From the NCBI GenBank assembly GCA_963675575.1, contig OY776378.1, positions 372,001 through 436,000 on the forward strand: 64,000 bases of DNA. The letters are read 5' to 3'. Positions 8,549 through 17,612 of this stretch are shown piece after piece. Source of the stretch: JAGLOK01 sp963675575. GTDB taxonomy: Bacteria; Bacillota; Clostridia; Christensenellales; UMGS416. The position numbers and the translations under genes are program-made. Position 1 is the first letter of the stretch; each line of letters begins with the position of its first letter. Below the pieces are notes generated by a model, which saw nothing but the letters and a program-made list of their open reading frames with translations, did not search any database and was not told where the DNA came from.

Positions 8549-9514
8549 ATGTTAAAATATATTCTAAAACGCCTTTTATGGATGATTCCTGTTATACTTG
8601 GCGTTGCAGTGTTCATATTTTCTATACTGTACTTTGTTCCCGGAGATCCGGCCCAGATAATATTAGGCCAAGATGCGACGGCTGATGAGATTGATGCGCT
8701 TCGCGAAGATTTAGGGCTCAATGAGCCATATGTCGTGCAGATGGGCCAGTTTCTGACCAATACATTCATTCACGGAGATTTGGGATATTCATATTTCACA
8801 CATATACCCGTAACAAAAGAACTTATAGCACGTATCCCGAGAACGCTGTTCCTGGGACTATCAACTATGGTACTGACATTGTTGCTAGGGATTCCGCTCG
8901 GCGTCATGGCCGCAGTCCATCAAAATCAGTTCGCAGATCGGTTTTGTATGGTTGTTGCCTTAGCAGGAGTTTCAATGCCGGGATTTTGGTTGGCATTAAT
9001 GCTTGTAATTCTATTTTCTCTCAAACTTGGCTGGCTGCCTGCAACGGGTATCGGTGGATTTGAATATTATATATTGCCCATAGTATCGCAAACCTTTTTT
9101 GGAGTAGGGGGACAAGCCCGTATGTCGCGTTCTTCAATGCTTGAGGTTATAAGATCCGACTATGTCGTGACTGCTCGCGCTAAGGGACTTACCGAAGGAG
9201 AAGTTATATATAAGCATGCGCTTCCAAATGCGCTAATGCCAATCATAACTGTTGCGGGAGCACGCCTTGCAGTTATTTTTGGAGGCTCAGTAATAACTGA
9301 AACAGTTTTTTCAATCCCAGGCGTAGGTTCATATATGATAGGTGCCATTAATACACGTGACTACAATATTGTACGTGGATCGGTACTGTTCCTGGCTATT
9401 ATATTCTCACTGTGCATGCTTTTGGTTGATATCACATATGCGCTTGTAGATCCCAGGATAAAAGCGCAATATTCATCCTCGAAAAGGAAGGGAGGGGCAA
9501 AAGGTGGAAAATAA
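8549..9514 (+). CDS. ABC transporter permease, DppB/OppB type (system 1)
   Basis: 321 residues, six membrane helices, first one at 9-30 after the typical MLKYILKRLLWMIP start. Contains FVPGDPAQIILG early, and the EAA cytoplasmic loop ARAKGLTEGEVIYKHALPNA that docks onto the ATPases. Forms the channel with the DppC-type partner encoded next. RBS GGAGG is 10 bp upstream. The last 11 bp overlap the following gene. Confidence 0.93.
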   Translation: MLKYILKRLLWMIPVILGVAVFIFSILYFVPGDPAQIILGQDATADEIDALREDLGLNEPYVVQMGQFLTNTFIHGDLGYSYFTHIPVTKELIARIPRTLFLGLSTMVLTLLLGIPLGVMAAVHQNQFADRFCMVVALAGVSMPGFWLALMLVILFSLKLGWLPATGIGGFEYYILPIVSQTFFGVGGQARMSRSSMLEVIRSDYVVTARAKGLTEGEVIYKHALPNALMPIITVAGARLAVIFGGSVITETVFSIPGVGSYMIGAINTRDYNIVRGSVLFLAIIFSLCMLLVDITYALVDPRIKAQYSSSKRKGGAKGGK

Positions 9515-10382
9515 TACTAAAAAATCCCCTAAGATAAAAAAAGAAAGCCAATTCATGGCTATCATCAAAAGGCTTGTTCACAACCCCACTGCATCTACTG
9601 GATTCGTTATCTTTTTCATATTGGTTTTGCTTGCAATATTTGCACCTTTGGTTACTCCATATAAATACACTGAGATGAATATGAGGGAAACATTCCAGGG
9701 TCCGTCGTGGAAACACCTGTGCGGTACAGATAACCTTGGACGTGATATTTTTACCCGCATCATTTACGGAGGACGTTACTCTCTGAGTACAAGCTTTATT
9801 GCAATGTTTGCCGCTGCGACTTTAGGCGTGTTGATAGGTGCGTTTGTAGGCTATTTCGGAGGAGCATTTGATAATATAGTAATGAGGATTTTGGATGTGT
9901 TCCAGGCAATGCCGGGAATGCTTCTTACCATCGCAATTGCGGCGGCTCTCGGAGCTGGGTTTGACAAAACAATCCTAGCGCTTTCAATAGCGCGTATACC
10001 CAGGCTTGCCAGAATATCCAGAAGCTCGGTAATGAAGGTTAGGGGCAATGAGTTTCTTGAAGCTGCTGAAGCGATAGGATGTAGCCATTTGCGTAGAATA
10101 TTTGTTCATGTTCTGCCAAACAGCCTTGCTCCAGTTATAGTAGAAGTAACAATGGGCGTTGCCAATACAGTTTTGATATTGTCATCCTTGAGTTATATAG
10201 GCCTCGGCATACAGCCTCCAACACCAGAATGGGGTGCAATGCTTTCAGCAGCAAAAGGTTATATCCGTACCTACCCCTATATGATATTATTTCCGGGTCT
10301 TTTTATTGCAATCACTGTTCTCGCCTTAAATTTGGCAGGCGACGGTTTGCGTGATGCGCTTGACCCGAAGCTTAAAACTTAA
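9504..10382 (+). CDS. ABC transporter permease, DppC/OppC type (system 1)
   Basis: 292 residues. Cytoplasmic N-terminus, first helix about 31-52, then the family segment HLCGTDNLGRDIFTRIIYGG, further helices and the EAA loop (EFLEAAEAIGCSHLRRIFVHVLPN). Ends with GDGLRDALDPKLKT, the standard DppC C-terminus. Start is GTG 9504, placed 7 bp after GGAGGGG, overlapping the upstream permease by 11 bp. Confidence 0.93.
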   Translation: MENNTKKSPKIKKESQFMAIIKRLVHNPTASTGFVIFFILVLLAIFAPLVTPYKYTEMNMRETFQGPSWKHLCGTDNLGRDIFTRIIYGGRYSLSTSFIAMFAAATLGVLIGAFVGYFGGAFDNIVMRILDVFQAMPGMLLTIAIAAALGAGFDKTILALSIARIPRLARISRSSVMKVRGNEFLEAAEAIGCSHLRRIFVHVLPNSLAPVIVEVTMGVANTVLILSSLSYIGLGIQPPTPEWGAMLSAAKGYIRTYPYMILFPGLFIAITVLALNLAGDGLRDALDPKLKT

Positions 10383-10398
10383 GGGGGGAAGGGACAAT

Positions 10399-11373
10399 AT
10401 GAGTAATAATTTCTTAAAAGTAGAAGATTTATCTGTGCAGTATACTTCTGGCGGAGCGATTATACACGCCGTGAACGGAGTGTCTTTTAGCCTAGAAAAA
10501 GGCAAAACTTTGGCTTTGGTCGGAGAGACAGGCGCAGGCAAAACAACGATAGCTAAAACTATTTTACGTATCCTACCCAGCCCTCAAGGCAAGGTTTTGA
10601 GTGGCACGGTTATGCTTGAAGGTGAAGATATTCTTCAAGTTTCAGAGCCTACTATGCGTAAAATCCGCGGGAAAAAGATATCCATGATATTTCAGGATCC
10701 TATGACCGCATTAAACCCTGTAATGAGGGTAGGCGAGCAGATAGCCGAAATTATCAGAAAACATGAAAATGATACTGATAAATCTGCCTTGGAACAAGCC
10801 ATTGATATGCTTGAAATGGTTGGAATACAAGGAGACAGGGCAATGGAGTACCCGCATCAGTTTTCAGGTGGTATGAAACAGCGCGTCGTTATAGCGATGG
10901 CACTTGCCTGTGATCCGGATCTTATTCTTGCTGATGAGCCGACTACGGCTCTGGATGTAACTATACAAGCTCAGATACTTGAGATGATTAAGGATCTTAA
11001 GAAAAAAAGAGAAACATCAATGATACTGATTACGCATGACTTAGGTGTTGTTGGACAGATTTGTGATTCTGTAGCCGTTGTATATGCAGGAGAAATTCTT
11101 GAATACGGCAGCAAAATGGATGTTTTTCTAAATCCATCGCACCCATATACAATAGGCCTTTTCGGAGCAATTCCTGACCTCAAAGGTACTGAGAAGAGAC
11201 TTGTTAATATTGAAGGGCTGCCGCCGGATCCCTCAAATTTACCTACGGGATGTTGCTTCCAGCCGCGTTGTCCGAATGCCACAGCCGAATGTAGTGAGAA
11301 GTATCCTCTCGAACAGATTGGCGAAGAACACTTCTGCTCTTGCAGATATGCTAAAAAGAAGGAGGGGTATTGA
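10399..11373 (+). CDS. ABC transporter ATPase, DppD/OppD type (system 1)
   Basis: 324 residues. Walker A GETGAGKTT, Q-loop FQDPMTALNPV, intact signature FSGGMKQRV, Walker B LILADEPTTALD, H-loop ITHDLG, and the C-terminal oligopeptide/dipeptide extension with cysteines (CCFQPRCPNATAEC). Start is set at ATG 10399 (MSNNFLKVEDLS) because GGGGGGAAGGGAC lies just upstream; an in-frame upstream ATG at 10351 sits inside the preceding gene. Pairs with the DppF-type ATPase. Confidence 0.93.
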   Translation: MSNNFLKVEDLSVQYTSGGAIIHAVNGVSFSLEKGKTLALVGETGAGKTTIAKTILRILPSPQGKVLSGTVMLEGEDILQVSEPTMRKIRGKKISMIFQDPMTALNPVMRVGEQIAEIIRKHENDTDKSALEQAIDMLEMVGIQGDRAMEYPHQFSGGMKQRVVIAMALACDPDLILADEPTTALDVTIQAQILEMIKDLKKKRETSMILITHDLGVVGQICDSVAVVYAGEILEYGSKMDVFLNPSHPYTIGLFGAIPDLKGTEKRLVNIEGLPPDPSNLPTGCCFQPRCPNATAECSEKYPLEQIGEEHFCSCRYAKKKEGY

Positions 11374-11375
11374 TA

Positions 11376-12332
11376 ATGGCTCCGATTATAGAGATAAAAC
11401 ATCTTAAAAAATATTTTCATTCGCCGAGAGGACCTCTCCATGCCGTAGATGATGTTAATATGGTCATTAACCGAGGCGAGACAATGGGAGTTGTCGGCGA
11501 ATCGGGCTGCGGCAAGTCAACACTTGGCCGTACCGTGATAAATTTGCTTGAAAAGACTGATGGAAAGGTTATTTTCGACGGTAAAGATATTTCACATCCA
11601 ACACACAAGGAAATAAAAAAACTTAGACAGGTAAATCAGATAATTTTTCAGGACCCTTATTCGTCTCTTAATCCTCGAAAGACGGTTGAGCAAACAATTA
11701 TTGAGCCCATAAAACTTCATACAAAGCTTTCAAAGGCTGAATTAAACAAAGAGTGTGAAAGATTGATGGACATGGTGGGGATTGACAGGCGCCTTAGGAT
11801 GTCTTACCCTCATGAGCTTGATGGAGGAAGAAGGCAGAGAGTTGGCGTTGCGCGTGCACTTTCGCTTGATCCTAAATTCATTGTTTGTGACGAACCCGTA
11901 TCGGCGCTGGATGTATCCATTCAGGCGCAGATACTAAATCTTCTGATGGATCTGCAAGAGGAATTTGGTCTAACATATATGTTCATTACACATGACATGT
12001 CAGTTGTAAGGCATGTTTCGCACAACATATCAGTTATGTACCTAGGTCAGCTTGTAGAGACAAGCCCAACGGACAACTTGTTTGAGTATCCGCTGCACCC
12101 TTATACAAAGGCACTGCTTTCGGCAATTCCAACAACTGATATTTTGAATCCTCAGGAGCGGATAATTCTAAAAGGCGAATTGGCATCACCTATAAATCCC
12201 AAACCAGGATGTAGGTTTGAACCAAGATGCGAATACGCTTGCGAAGAATGTCTTGAACCGCAACAGCTTTTGGAACTTTTACCAAATCACTTTGTTTCAT
12301 GCTGTAGGGCAAAAGAACTAAATCAATTATAA
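11376..12332 (+). CDS. ABC transporter ATPase, DppF/OppF type, with altered signature motif (system 1)
   Basis: 318 residues. Walker A GESGCGKST, Q-loop FQDPYSSLNPR, Walker B FIVCDEPVSALD, H-loop ITHDMS, C-terminal Cys-rich extension (CRFEPRCEYACEEC). The ABC signature reads LDGGRRQRVG instead of the usual SGGQRQRIG, so Ser becomes Asp and Gln becomes Arg. The paralogue at 30111 has the same change. Start is taken at ATG 11376, 8 bp after GGAGGGG; the TTG two codons earlier overlaps the dppD stop. Confidence 0.92.
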   Translation: MAPIIEIKHLKKYFHSPRGPLHAVDDVNMVINRGETMGVVGESGCGKSTLGRTVINLLEKTDGKVIFDGKDISHPTHKEIKKLRQVNQIIFQDPYSSLNPRKTVEQTIIEPIKLHTKLSKAELNKECERLMDMVGIDRRLRMSYPHELDGGRRQRVGVARALSLDPKFIVCDEPVSALDVSIQAQILNLLMDLQEEFGLTYMFITHDMSVVRHVSHNISVMYLGQLVETSPTDNLFEYPLHPYTKALLSAIPTTDILNPQERIILKGELASPINPKPGCRFEPRCEYACEECLEPQQLLELLPNHFVSCCRAKELNQL

Positions 12333-12393
12333 ACACTTAATGCCTGTCTGGCGATATATGCCAGGCAGGCAAAATAAATTTGGAGAAACAATA

Positions 12394-13425
12394 ATGGCAG
12401 AACAAGCTTTGGATAAACATCGTCCGATAGATTCACCGCTCAAATCAAAACGCACAATTTGGCGTGAGCCTGAAAATCCAATCAGATGGGCGTACGAAAA
12501 GCTTCTCAGAGAGCGCGACAAAACAAAAAAGGTATACGATGTTAATCCTTATGCCGAGGTCTATCAGTTTAGAGAAAACGTCTACGGTATCTATACCCAT
12601 AATCTTGACGGAATGGGCGATCCTTGGATATATCTAATCGTTGGACCGGAAAAAGCAATGCTTATTGATACCGGCTTTGGTCTTGGAAATCTCAAAGGAC
12701 TCGTTAATGAGATTATAGGCGATATGCCATATTTTGTGGTAAACACACATTGCGCATATGACCATTCTTACGGTAATATGCAATTTGACAAGGTCTATGT
12801 TCATGAGTACGAAGTGTATAATTTGCAGACTCGTATGATGCCGGACAAATGGGACTATCTTTTTGATGAGAGTGGACAAGGGAATTGGGCGGATTTTGAC
12901 CGCAAAGATCTTGTAGCATTTAAAGAATATGAGATAGTTGGCGTACCGGATGGACACATTTTTAACCTTGGCGGAGGTTATGATATTGAACTTCTTTTCC
13001 TGCCCGGACATTCAAACGGGCACGCTGTATTTCTCGATAAAAAGAGCCGTATTCTTTTTGGAGGCGATGATCTATGCTTTGGCACGGTAGGTGTCGGCGG
13101 TGGAAAAGAGGGTAATCCCTATAAAAGATATGCTACTGTGGAAGCTTTATATCATGAGCTTAAAAAGATAGCCGCTCGTATAGATGAATTTGACGGAATA
13201 TTTCCGGGACATGGCCCGGTTGATATAGGCTCCATAATGCTTGTGAATGTTATGGAAGCTTGCGAGGCGGTTCTAAAAGATCCCACCTGTTATCACTATA
13301 AACGTGAAGGAAAGCGCAACGGTAAGAAGGTTGTACAGTATGGGAGGATGATATATGAGTCGGGGCATCTGCGTTATAACGGAGGTTCGCTTTATATGGA
13401 CAAGGAATTAGATCCCAATATTTGA
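12394..13425 (+). CDS. MBL-fold hydrolase A, missing one metal-ligand histidine
   Basis: 343 residues. N-terminal family segment (RPIDSPLKSKR... WAYEKLLRERDKTKKVYDVNPY), then an MBL fold: LIVGPEKAMLIDTGFGLG, the metal motif, GHSNGHAVFLD, GGDDLC and a terminal FPGHG. The metal motif reads H119-C-A-Y-D123-H124, so the second His of HxHxDH is Ala121; the remaining ligands (H119, D123, H124, the later His and Asp) are present. It could keep one metal site or be a non-canonical enzyme. Last gene of importer operon 1, so it probably acts on the imported ligand. RBS TGGAG is 9 bp before this ATG; an upstream in-frame start at 12340 lacks one. Confidence 0.85.
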   Translation: MAEQALDKHRPIDSPLKSKRTIWREPENPIRWAYEKLLRERDKTKKVYDVNPYAEVYQFRENVYGIYTHNLDGMGDPWIYLIVGPEKAMLIDTGFGLGNLKGLVNEIIGDMPYFVVNTHCAYDHSYGNMQFDKVYVHEYEVYNLQTRMMPDKWDYLFDESGQGNWADFDRKDLVAFKEYEIVGVPDGHIFNLGGGYDIELLFLPGHSNGHAVFLDKKSRILFGGDDLCFGTVGVGGGKEGNPYKRYATVEALYHELKKIAARIDEFDGIFPGHGPVDIGSIMLVNVMEACEAVLKDPTCYHYKREGKRNGKKVVQYGRMIYESGHLRYNGGSLYMDKELDPNI

Positions 13426-13457
13426 TTGTTTTATATACTTTTAAAAGATTTTTATGG

Positions 13458-13500
13458 CAAGCTAGGCATTTTCGGATTTGAATTTCCGACCCAGCTTGCC
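13458..13500 (+). terminator. Hairpin ending importer operon 1
   Basis: GGCAAGCT and AGCTTGCC arms enclose a nested TCGGA...TCCGA stem. The tail is TTATAATATAGTTGTTTT, not a clean U-run, so termination strength is uncertain. Confidence 0.5.
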
Positions 13501-13545
13501 TTATAATATAGTTGTTTTAAATGTTCATTAGAAGGAGACGCTCAT

Positions 13546-14232
13546 ATGAGAGTTACTGATAAGCCTAAAAAGAAGAGCAAGCTTTTTGATATAGATAATT
13601 TGAATAACAAAGAATATATTCGCAGCATTGACAATAGAATGCAGCATAGTTCATATTATCATAAACGTTACCAGGGATACATGGAGAAGCTTTATAGGGA
13701 TGAGAATGGGAAAAAACATATACAGCGTATTTATATTGGGGAATATTATACTCAGGATATAGAAGAAAAAAAGCGTGTTTTGATACGAATTTTATATGCT
13801 GTTCTTTATATTCTTGCCGCCGGACTTTTTATATTTTTTTCAGTTAGAAAAACAGAAGGAAATCTTACGATGTATGTACAGTTTCTTTCTTTTTTGACAA
13901 TTGCGGCAATGTTTGCTTTGATGATATTTCTTATAACTTATATTGCAGCACCAAAGCACATGACGGCTTGGGAACATTATTCCGGCCCTGCAAGGGTTAA
14001 AATATTTAGTCTCTTATCGGCAACACTAATAGCCTCAGTTGCTTTGGCGGTCACTGTTTTTGTGATATCACATCGGGAAATTAAATTTTCAAGCGAACTT
14101 ATAAATATTTCAGGATATGTAGCAGCTTCGTTTTCAATGTTTTTGATTAATCGGATTGAAGCAAAGATTCAATATAAAAAAACTGTAAGCGAGAATAAAG
14201 CTCCTAGAGATGCCTACTATATTGAAGGCTGA
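13546..14232 (+). CDS. Four-helix membrane protein of unknown function
   Basis: 228 residues, not recognised. A basic, Tyr-rich cytoplasmic N-terminus (about 1-80) containing a GYMEKLYRDENGKKHIQRIY stretch is followed by four hydrophobic segments (about 85-107, 115-138, 155-178, 188-207) and a short charged tail. The RBS AGAAGGAG and the coding frame are clear. It stands between importer operon 1 and a decayed hydrolase gene, with a hairpin before it, so it is likely its own transcript or read-through. No catalytic motif seen. Confidence 0.7.
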   Translation: MRVTDKPKKKSKLFDIDNLNNKEYIRSIDNRMQHSSYYHKRYQGYMEKLYRDENGKKHIQRIYIGEYYTQDIEEKKRVLIRILYAVLYILAAGLFIFFSVRKTEGNLTMYVQFLSFLTIAAMFALMIFLITYIAAPKHMTAWEHYSGPARVKIFSLLSATLIASVALAVTVFVISHREIKFSSELINISGYVAASFSMFLINRIEAKIQYKKTVSENKAPRDAYYIEG

Positions 14233-14258
14233 CAATAATATTATTAAATCATTATTGT

Positions 14259-14770
14259 ATGGAGAACTACTGCCACAATGATGAGTTCCCCAAAAAAGTA
14301 AGAAACATTGCCGACGGAGACATAATCGATTTGGGGAATATCCGATTTGAAGTGTATAAACTTCCCGGGCACACTTCAGGTTCATTGGCATTCTTAAATA
14401 TGGAGGAAAACTACGCCTTCGTGGCAGATTCCAAACTGCCTACAAGCAGATGGGGGCGCTGACATGATTACAGTGAATGCGCCGAGTTCCACGCTCGATT
14501 TACACAGGCGGTACCCGAGGACGTGAAAATATACAGCAGTCATGGTTTTGAAGTGCATGGTACAGGATGATACTAAGCGACTTGGAACAAGCCTTTGAAG
14601 ACATTCTCGAGAGGCACAATGAAGATGATGAACCATATGCGTTTGATCGGTCTGTTGCTCCAAGCAAATTAAGAGAACCTGAAGAGCTTGAATACGAATT
14701 AATGGTACATAAAGTCGGGCAGGCTGTTGTTTTATACAATAGAAAAGCCATTGGCAGTGAAAACGTATGA
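14259..14770 (+). pseudogene. Broken MBL-fold hydrolase gene
   Basis: Three successive frames carry pieces of one protein. Frame 1 (14259-14462) has DGDIIDLGNIRFEVYKLPGH followed by TSGSLAFLN and VADS, the second half of an MBL fold. The next frame (14464-14574) has VPEDVKIYSSHGFEVHG, matching the terminal-His region. The last frame (14567-14770) has DLEQAFEDILERHN and a C-terminal tail. The N-terminal HxHxDH half is missing. Truncation plus at least two frameshifts make this non-functional. It resembles general MBL hydrolases more than the four intact paralogues in this window. Confidence 0.75.
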
Positions 14771-14938
14771 TTATTTCGCAAATGAATTAACACACATAAA
14801 ATGACTGCTGACATATTTTTCGTAAAAAAGTCGTTCACTCTTTATTGAAAAGACAAATTTTAACTAATCGTCTGGAATATGCAATTAATTAATTTAATCC
14901 ACCCTCTTTATATTGATTTCACCCTATTGTATTTAACC

Positions 14939-14947
14939 TGGTATAAT
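14939..14947 (+). promoter_or_regulatory. Extended -10 promoter of the sugar importer operon
   Basis: TGG plus TATAAT (14942-14947), 33 bp before the start codon. No good -35 at 16-18 bp, consistent with an activator-dependent promoter that the nearby two-component system might control (inference). Confidence 0.5.
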
Positions 14948-14979
14948 AATATTATGAGTGTATAAAAAAAGGAGGTTCC

Positions 14980-16041
14980 ATGATGAAGAGAACTAAGTAC
15001 TTAATTGTTTTATTAATTGCTGTTTCTTTGATGTTTACAGCGGCTTGCGGAAAAACTACAAGCACTGAAACTACAGAACCAGAAGCAAAAGAGACAAAAG
15101 AAACAACTGTAGAAACTGTAGCAACTGAAAAACCTATGGAAGAGAAAAACGACAACGTTGTTGATGTGGGATATTGCGTACCTGACACAGCAAATCCATT
15201 CCTTGGATGGCTTACTGGCGCAGTTAAAGAACAGGCTGATGCAGACGGATTGAAAGTTCAAATTGCAGATGCTGGTAATAACCCTGTTAAGCAAGTTGAG
15301 CAAATTGAAAACTTTATTGCAATGAACGTTAAAGTGTTGGTAATTATGCCAATCGATCCTAATAATGTACAGGGAGTTATTCAAAAAGCTCAAGAAAATG
15401 GCATTAAAGTATTGGTCGCTGGAACTGATACAACATACTATGATGTCATGATGAACATGGATCAATATAATTGCGGAGAACAGATTGCAGAAATGGGAAT
15501 TGACTGGTTGAAAGAAAACTTCGGCGATGAAAAGAAAAAGGTTATCGTTATGAAGTGCACTGAGACAGTTGATATGACCAATAGATCACAGGGCATAATT
15601 GACAAAATAAGCGCATATGAAAACGTCGAAGTTATTACAGCTACCGCTGAAGCTCGTACAACTGCTGCCGCGACTGCTGTTATGGAAAACATGTGGCAAC
15701 AAAACAGCGACGCTGTTGCCGTGCTTTGCTACAACGCGGACGGTGCACTTGGTGTAAATGAATATATCATGGCACAAGCAGGTATTGACAAAAGCAAATT
15801 CGCTATTTTTGCCGGCGACTGGTCACCCCCAATTCAAGAAATATTAGACAATTCATTAAGTGATAGCTCTGTCTTTAGAGGGACAATGCAGATAGTTGGT
15901 CCGAATATCAATGGAGAACAAGTTCCATTGGAGCAGGCAACTTATCAGATAATTAGTGCATTAGCGGCAGGAACTTATGATGGTGAAGTGATTGTAAGAG
16001 ACAGCATCGCAAAAGCCTTTGGAGCGGCTGCTGCAAACTAA
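14980..16041 (+). CDS. Ribose-type sugar ABC transporter substrate-binding lipoprotein
   Basis: 353 residues, periplasmic-binding-protein family 4 (RbsB-like). Lipobox FTAAC (Cys about 23), then a Thr/Glu-rich linker to about 55, then two Rossmann-like lobes: VGYCVPDTANPFLGWL, ADAGNNPVKQVEQIENFIAM, VLVIMPIDPNNVQGVIQKAQ, and a hinge near DWSPPIQEIL. It delivers a sugar or sugar derivative to the permease encoded downstream. RBS AAAGGAGG; ATG 14980 is 4 bp and ATG 14983 is 7 bp away, so either may be used. A terminator-like hairpin follows. Confidence 0.93.
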   Translation: MMKRTKYLIVLLIAVSLMFTAACGKTTSTETTEPEAKETKETTVETVATEKPMEEKNDNVVDVGYCVPDTANPFLGWLTGAVKEQADADGLKVQIADAGNNPVKQVEQIENFIAMNVKVLVIMPIDPNNVQGVIQKAQENGIKVLVAGTDTTYYDVMMNMDQYNCGEQIAEMGIDWLKENFGDEKKKVIVMKCTETVDMTNRSQGIIDKISAYENVEVITATAEARTTAAATAVMENMWQQNSDAVAVLCYNADGALGVNEYIMAQAGIDKSKFAIFAGDWSPPIQEILDNSLSDSSVFRGTMQIVGPNINGEQVPLEQATYQIISALAAGTYDGEVIVRDSIAKAFGAAAAN

Positions 16042-16053
16042 TACCAAAATGAG

Positions 16054-16087
16054 ATTAAGCACCTCTTTTGGGGGTGCTTAATTTTTA
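16054..16087 (+). terminator. Hairpin between sugar-binding protein and ATPase genes
   Basis: Perfect 10-bp stem ATTAAGCACC / GGTGCTTAAT followed by TTTTTA. It looks like a true intrinsic terminator with partial read-through into the ATPase and permease. Confidence 0.8.
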
Positions 16088-16129
16088 TCAAAAAAGTGAG
16101 CATATGAAATAGTTCCGGGAGGGGAAAAA

Positions 16130-17608
16130 TTGAGTCCAGTAATTTTATCACTAAAAAATATTTCAAAACGATATCCTGGCGTTGTTGCACTAAATGATGT
16201 ATCCATTGATTTTTTTGAAGGAGAAGTGCATGCTTTGCTGGGGGAAAATGGCGCTGGCAAGTCCACACTTATAAAAGTGATTTCCGGAGCTGTTACTCCT
16301 GAACAGGGAAGCATAACTATCGGAGACAAAAGTTATGACTCTATGACACCGCACAAATCTAAAGAAAAAGGTGTAGAAGTTATATATCAGGAATTTAATC
16401 TAATTGATTGCCTGTCCGTAGCAGAGAATATCTGCCTAGGTGAAAAGTACGGGCGTTTCGTAGATTATGAAGTAATGGAAAAAAAATCAAGAGATATTTT
16501 TGAAAAATTTAATATAGATATTGACCCCAAAATGCTGGTAAGAGATTTACCAACATCGCAACAGCAGATTGTGGAGATCGCAAAAGCTGTATCACGAAAA
16601 GCTAAAATTATAATTATGGATGAACCAACGGCACCTCTGTCTGTACCTGAGGTGGAGAGTTTGTTTAAAATAATAAAAGCATTTAAAGCGCAAGGCGTAA
16701 CGGTTATATACATTTCACATCGAATTGATGAAATATTTTCAATAGCGGACAGAGTCTCAGTTATGAGAGATGGTGTGTATGTTGACGTAAAAAATACTGC
16801 CGAGACGAATAGGAAAGAGCTTATTCAGCTTATGGTGGGCAGAGAATTAACAGAAAACTACCCCAAAAGAAACAGTATAAAAGATGAGATCGCCATTTCA
16901 ATTAAAGGTGTGTCAGGGAATGGAGACAAAGATATAACATTTGACGTAAGAGTTGGGGAGATTGTTGGCCTTGGCGGATTGGTCGGAGCGGGCAGAACCG
17001 AGCTCGCAAGTGTTATATATGGCCTAGAAAAGATAGAATCAGGCACTATCGAAGTAAGAGGGAATAAGATTAAAAACAACTCACCTCTAAGTTCGATAAA
17101 AAGCGGTATTGGATTAATACCTGAAGACAGAAAAACACAGGGCTGCTTTTTGGAAAACACTATTGAATGGAATATTTCAATAGCAAACATTAAAGATATA
17201 TCAAAAAGGCTGATTGTTGATCGGGTAAAAGAATCGAAGCAAGCTGAGAAATATAGTGATTTGCTGAGCATTAAAACTCCCACTCTCAAACAGAAAGTAA
17301 GAAACCTTAGCGGAGGAAACCAACAGAAAGTAGTTCTTGCAAAAACATTGGCTACCAATTCTGAAATTATAATTTTTGATGAGCCGACAAGAGGTATTGA
17401 TGTAGGAGCCAAACAGGAGATTTACAAATTAATGTGTAAGCTGGTTGAAGAAGGCAAATCAATCATTATGATTACATCAGATATGGAAGAATTGCTGGGA
17501 ATGTCTGATAGGATAGTTGTTCTGTCAGAAGGTAAAATGACTGGAATTGTGGAAAAAGATGATTTTAGTCAGCATAATATTTTAGAATTAGCATCGGGAG
17601 GGTTATAA
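16130..17608 (+). CDS. Ribose-type sugar ABC transporter ATPase (two nucleotide-binding domains)
   Basis: 492 residues, RbsA/MglA size. First domain: Walker A GENGAGKST, Walker B IIIMDEPTAPLS, H-loop YISHR; its signature region reads LPTSQQQIVEIAK. Second domain: GLGGLVGAGRTEL (no Walker Lys, normal for this family), signature LSGGNQQKV, Walker B IIFDEPTRGIDV. Powers import with the permease at 17613. Start is TTG 16130, 7 bp after GGGAGGGG. Serves as the intact reference for the dead relative at 21490. Confidence 0.94.
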   Translation: MSPVILSLKNISKRYPGVVALNDVSIDFFEGEVHALLGENGAGKSTLIKVISGAVTPEQGSITIGDKSYDSMTPHKSKEKGVEVIYQEFNLIDCLSVAENICLGEKYGRFVDYEVMEKKSRDIFEKFNIDIDPKMLVRDLPTSQQQIVEIAKAVSRKAKIIIMDEPTAPLSVPEVESLFKIIKAFKAQGVTVIYISHRIDEIFSIADRVSVMRDGVYVDVKNTAETNRKELIQLMVGRELTENYPKRNSIKDEIAISIKGVSGNGDKDITFDVRVGEIVGLGGLVGAGRTELASVIYGLEKIESGTIEVRGNKIKNNSPLSSIKSGIGLIPEDRKTQGCFLENTIEWNISIANIKDISKRLIVDRVKESKQAEKYSDLLSIKTPTLKQKVRNLSGGNQQKVVLAKTLATNSEIIIFDEPTRGIDVGAKQEIYKLMCKLVEEGKSIIMITSDMEELLGMSDRIVVLSEGKMTGIVEKDDFSQHNILELASGGL

Positions 17609-17612
17609 GGGA

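Noticed and set aside
16858..17412. 184-codon open frame on the minus strand
   Set aside because: Antisense to the intact sugar ATPase gene with all motifs on the plus strand.
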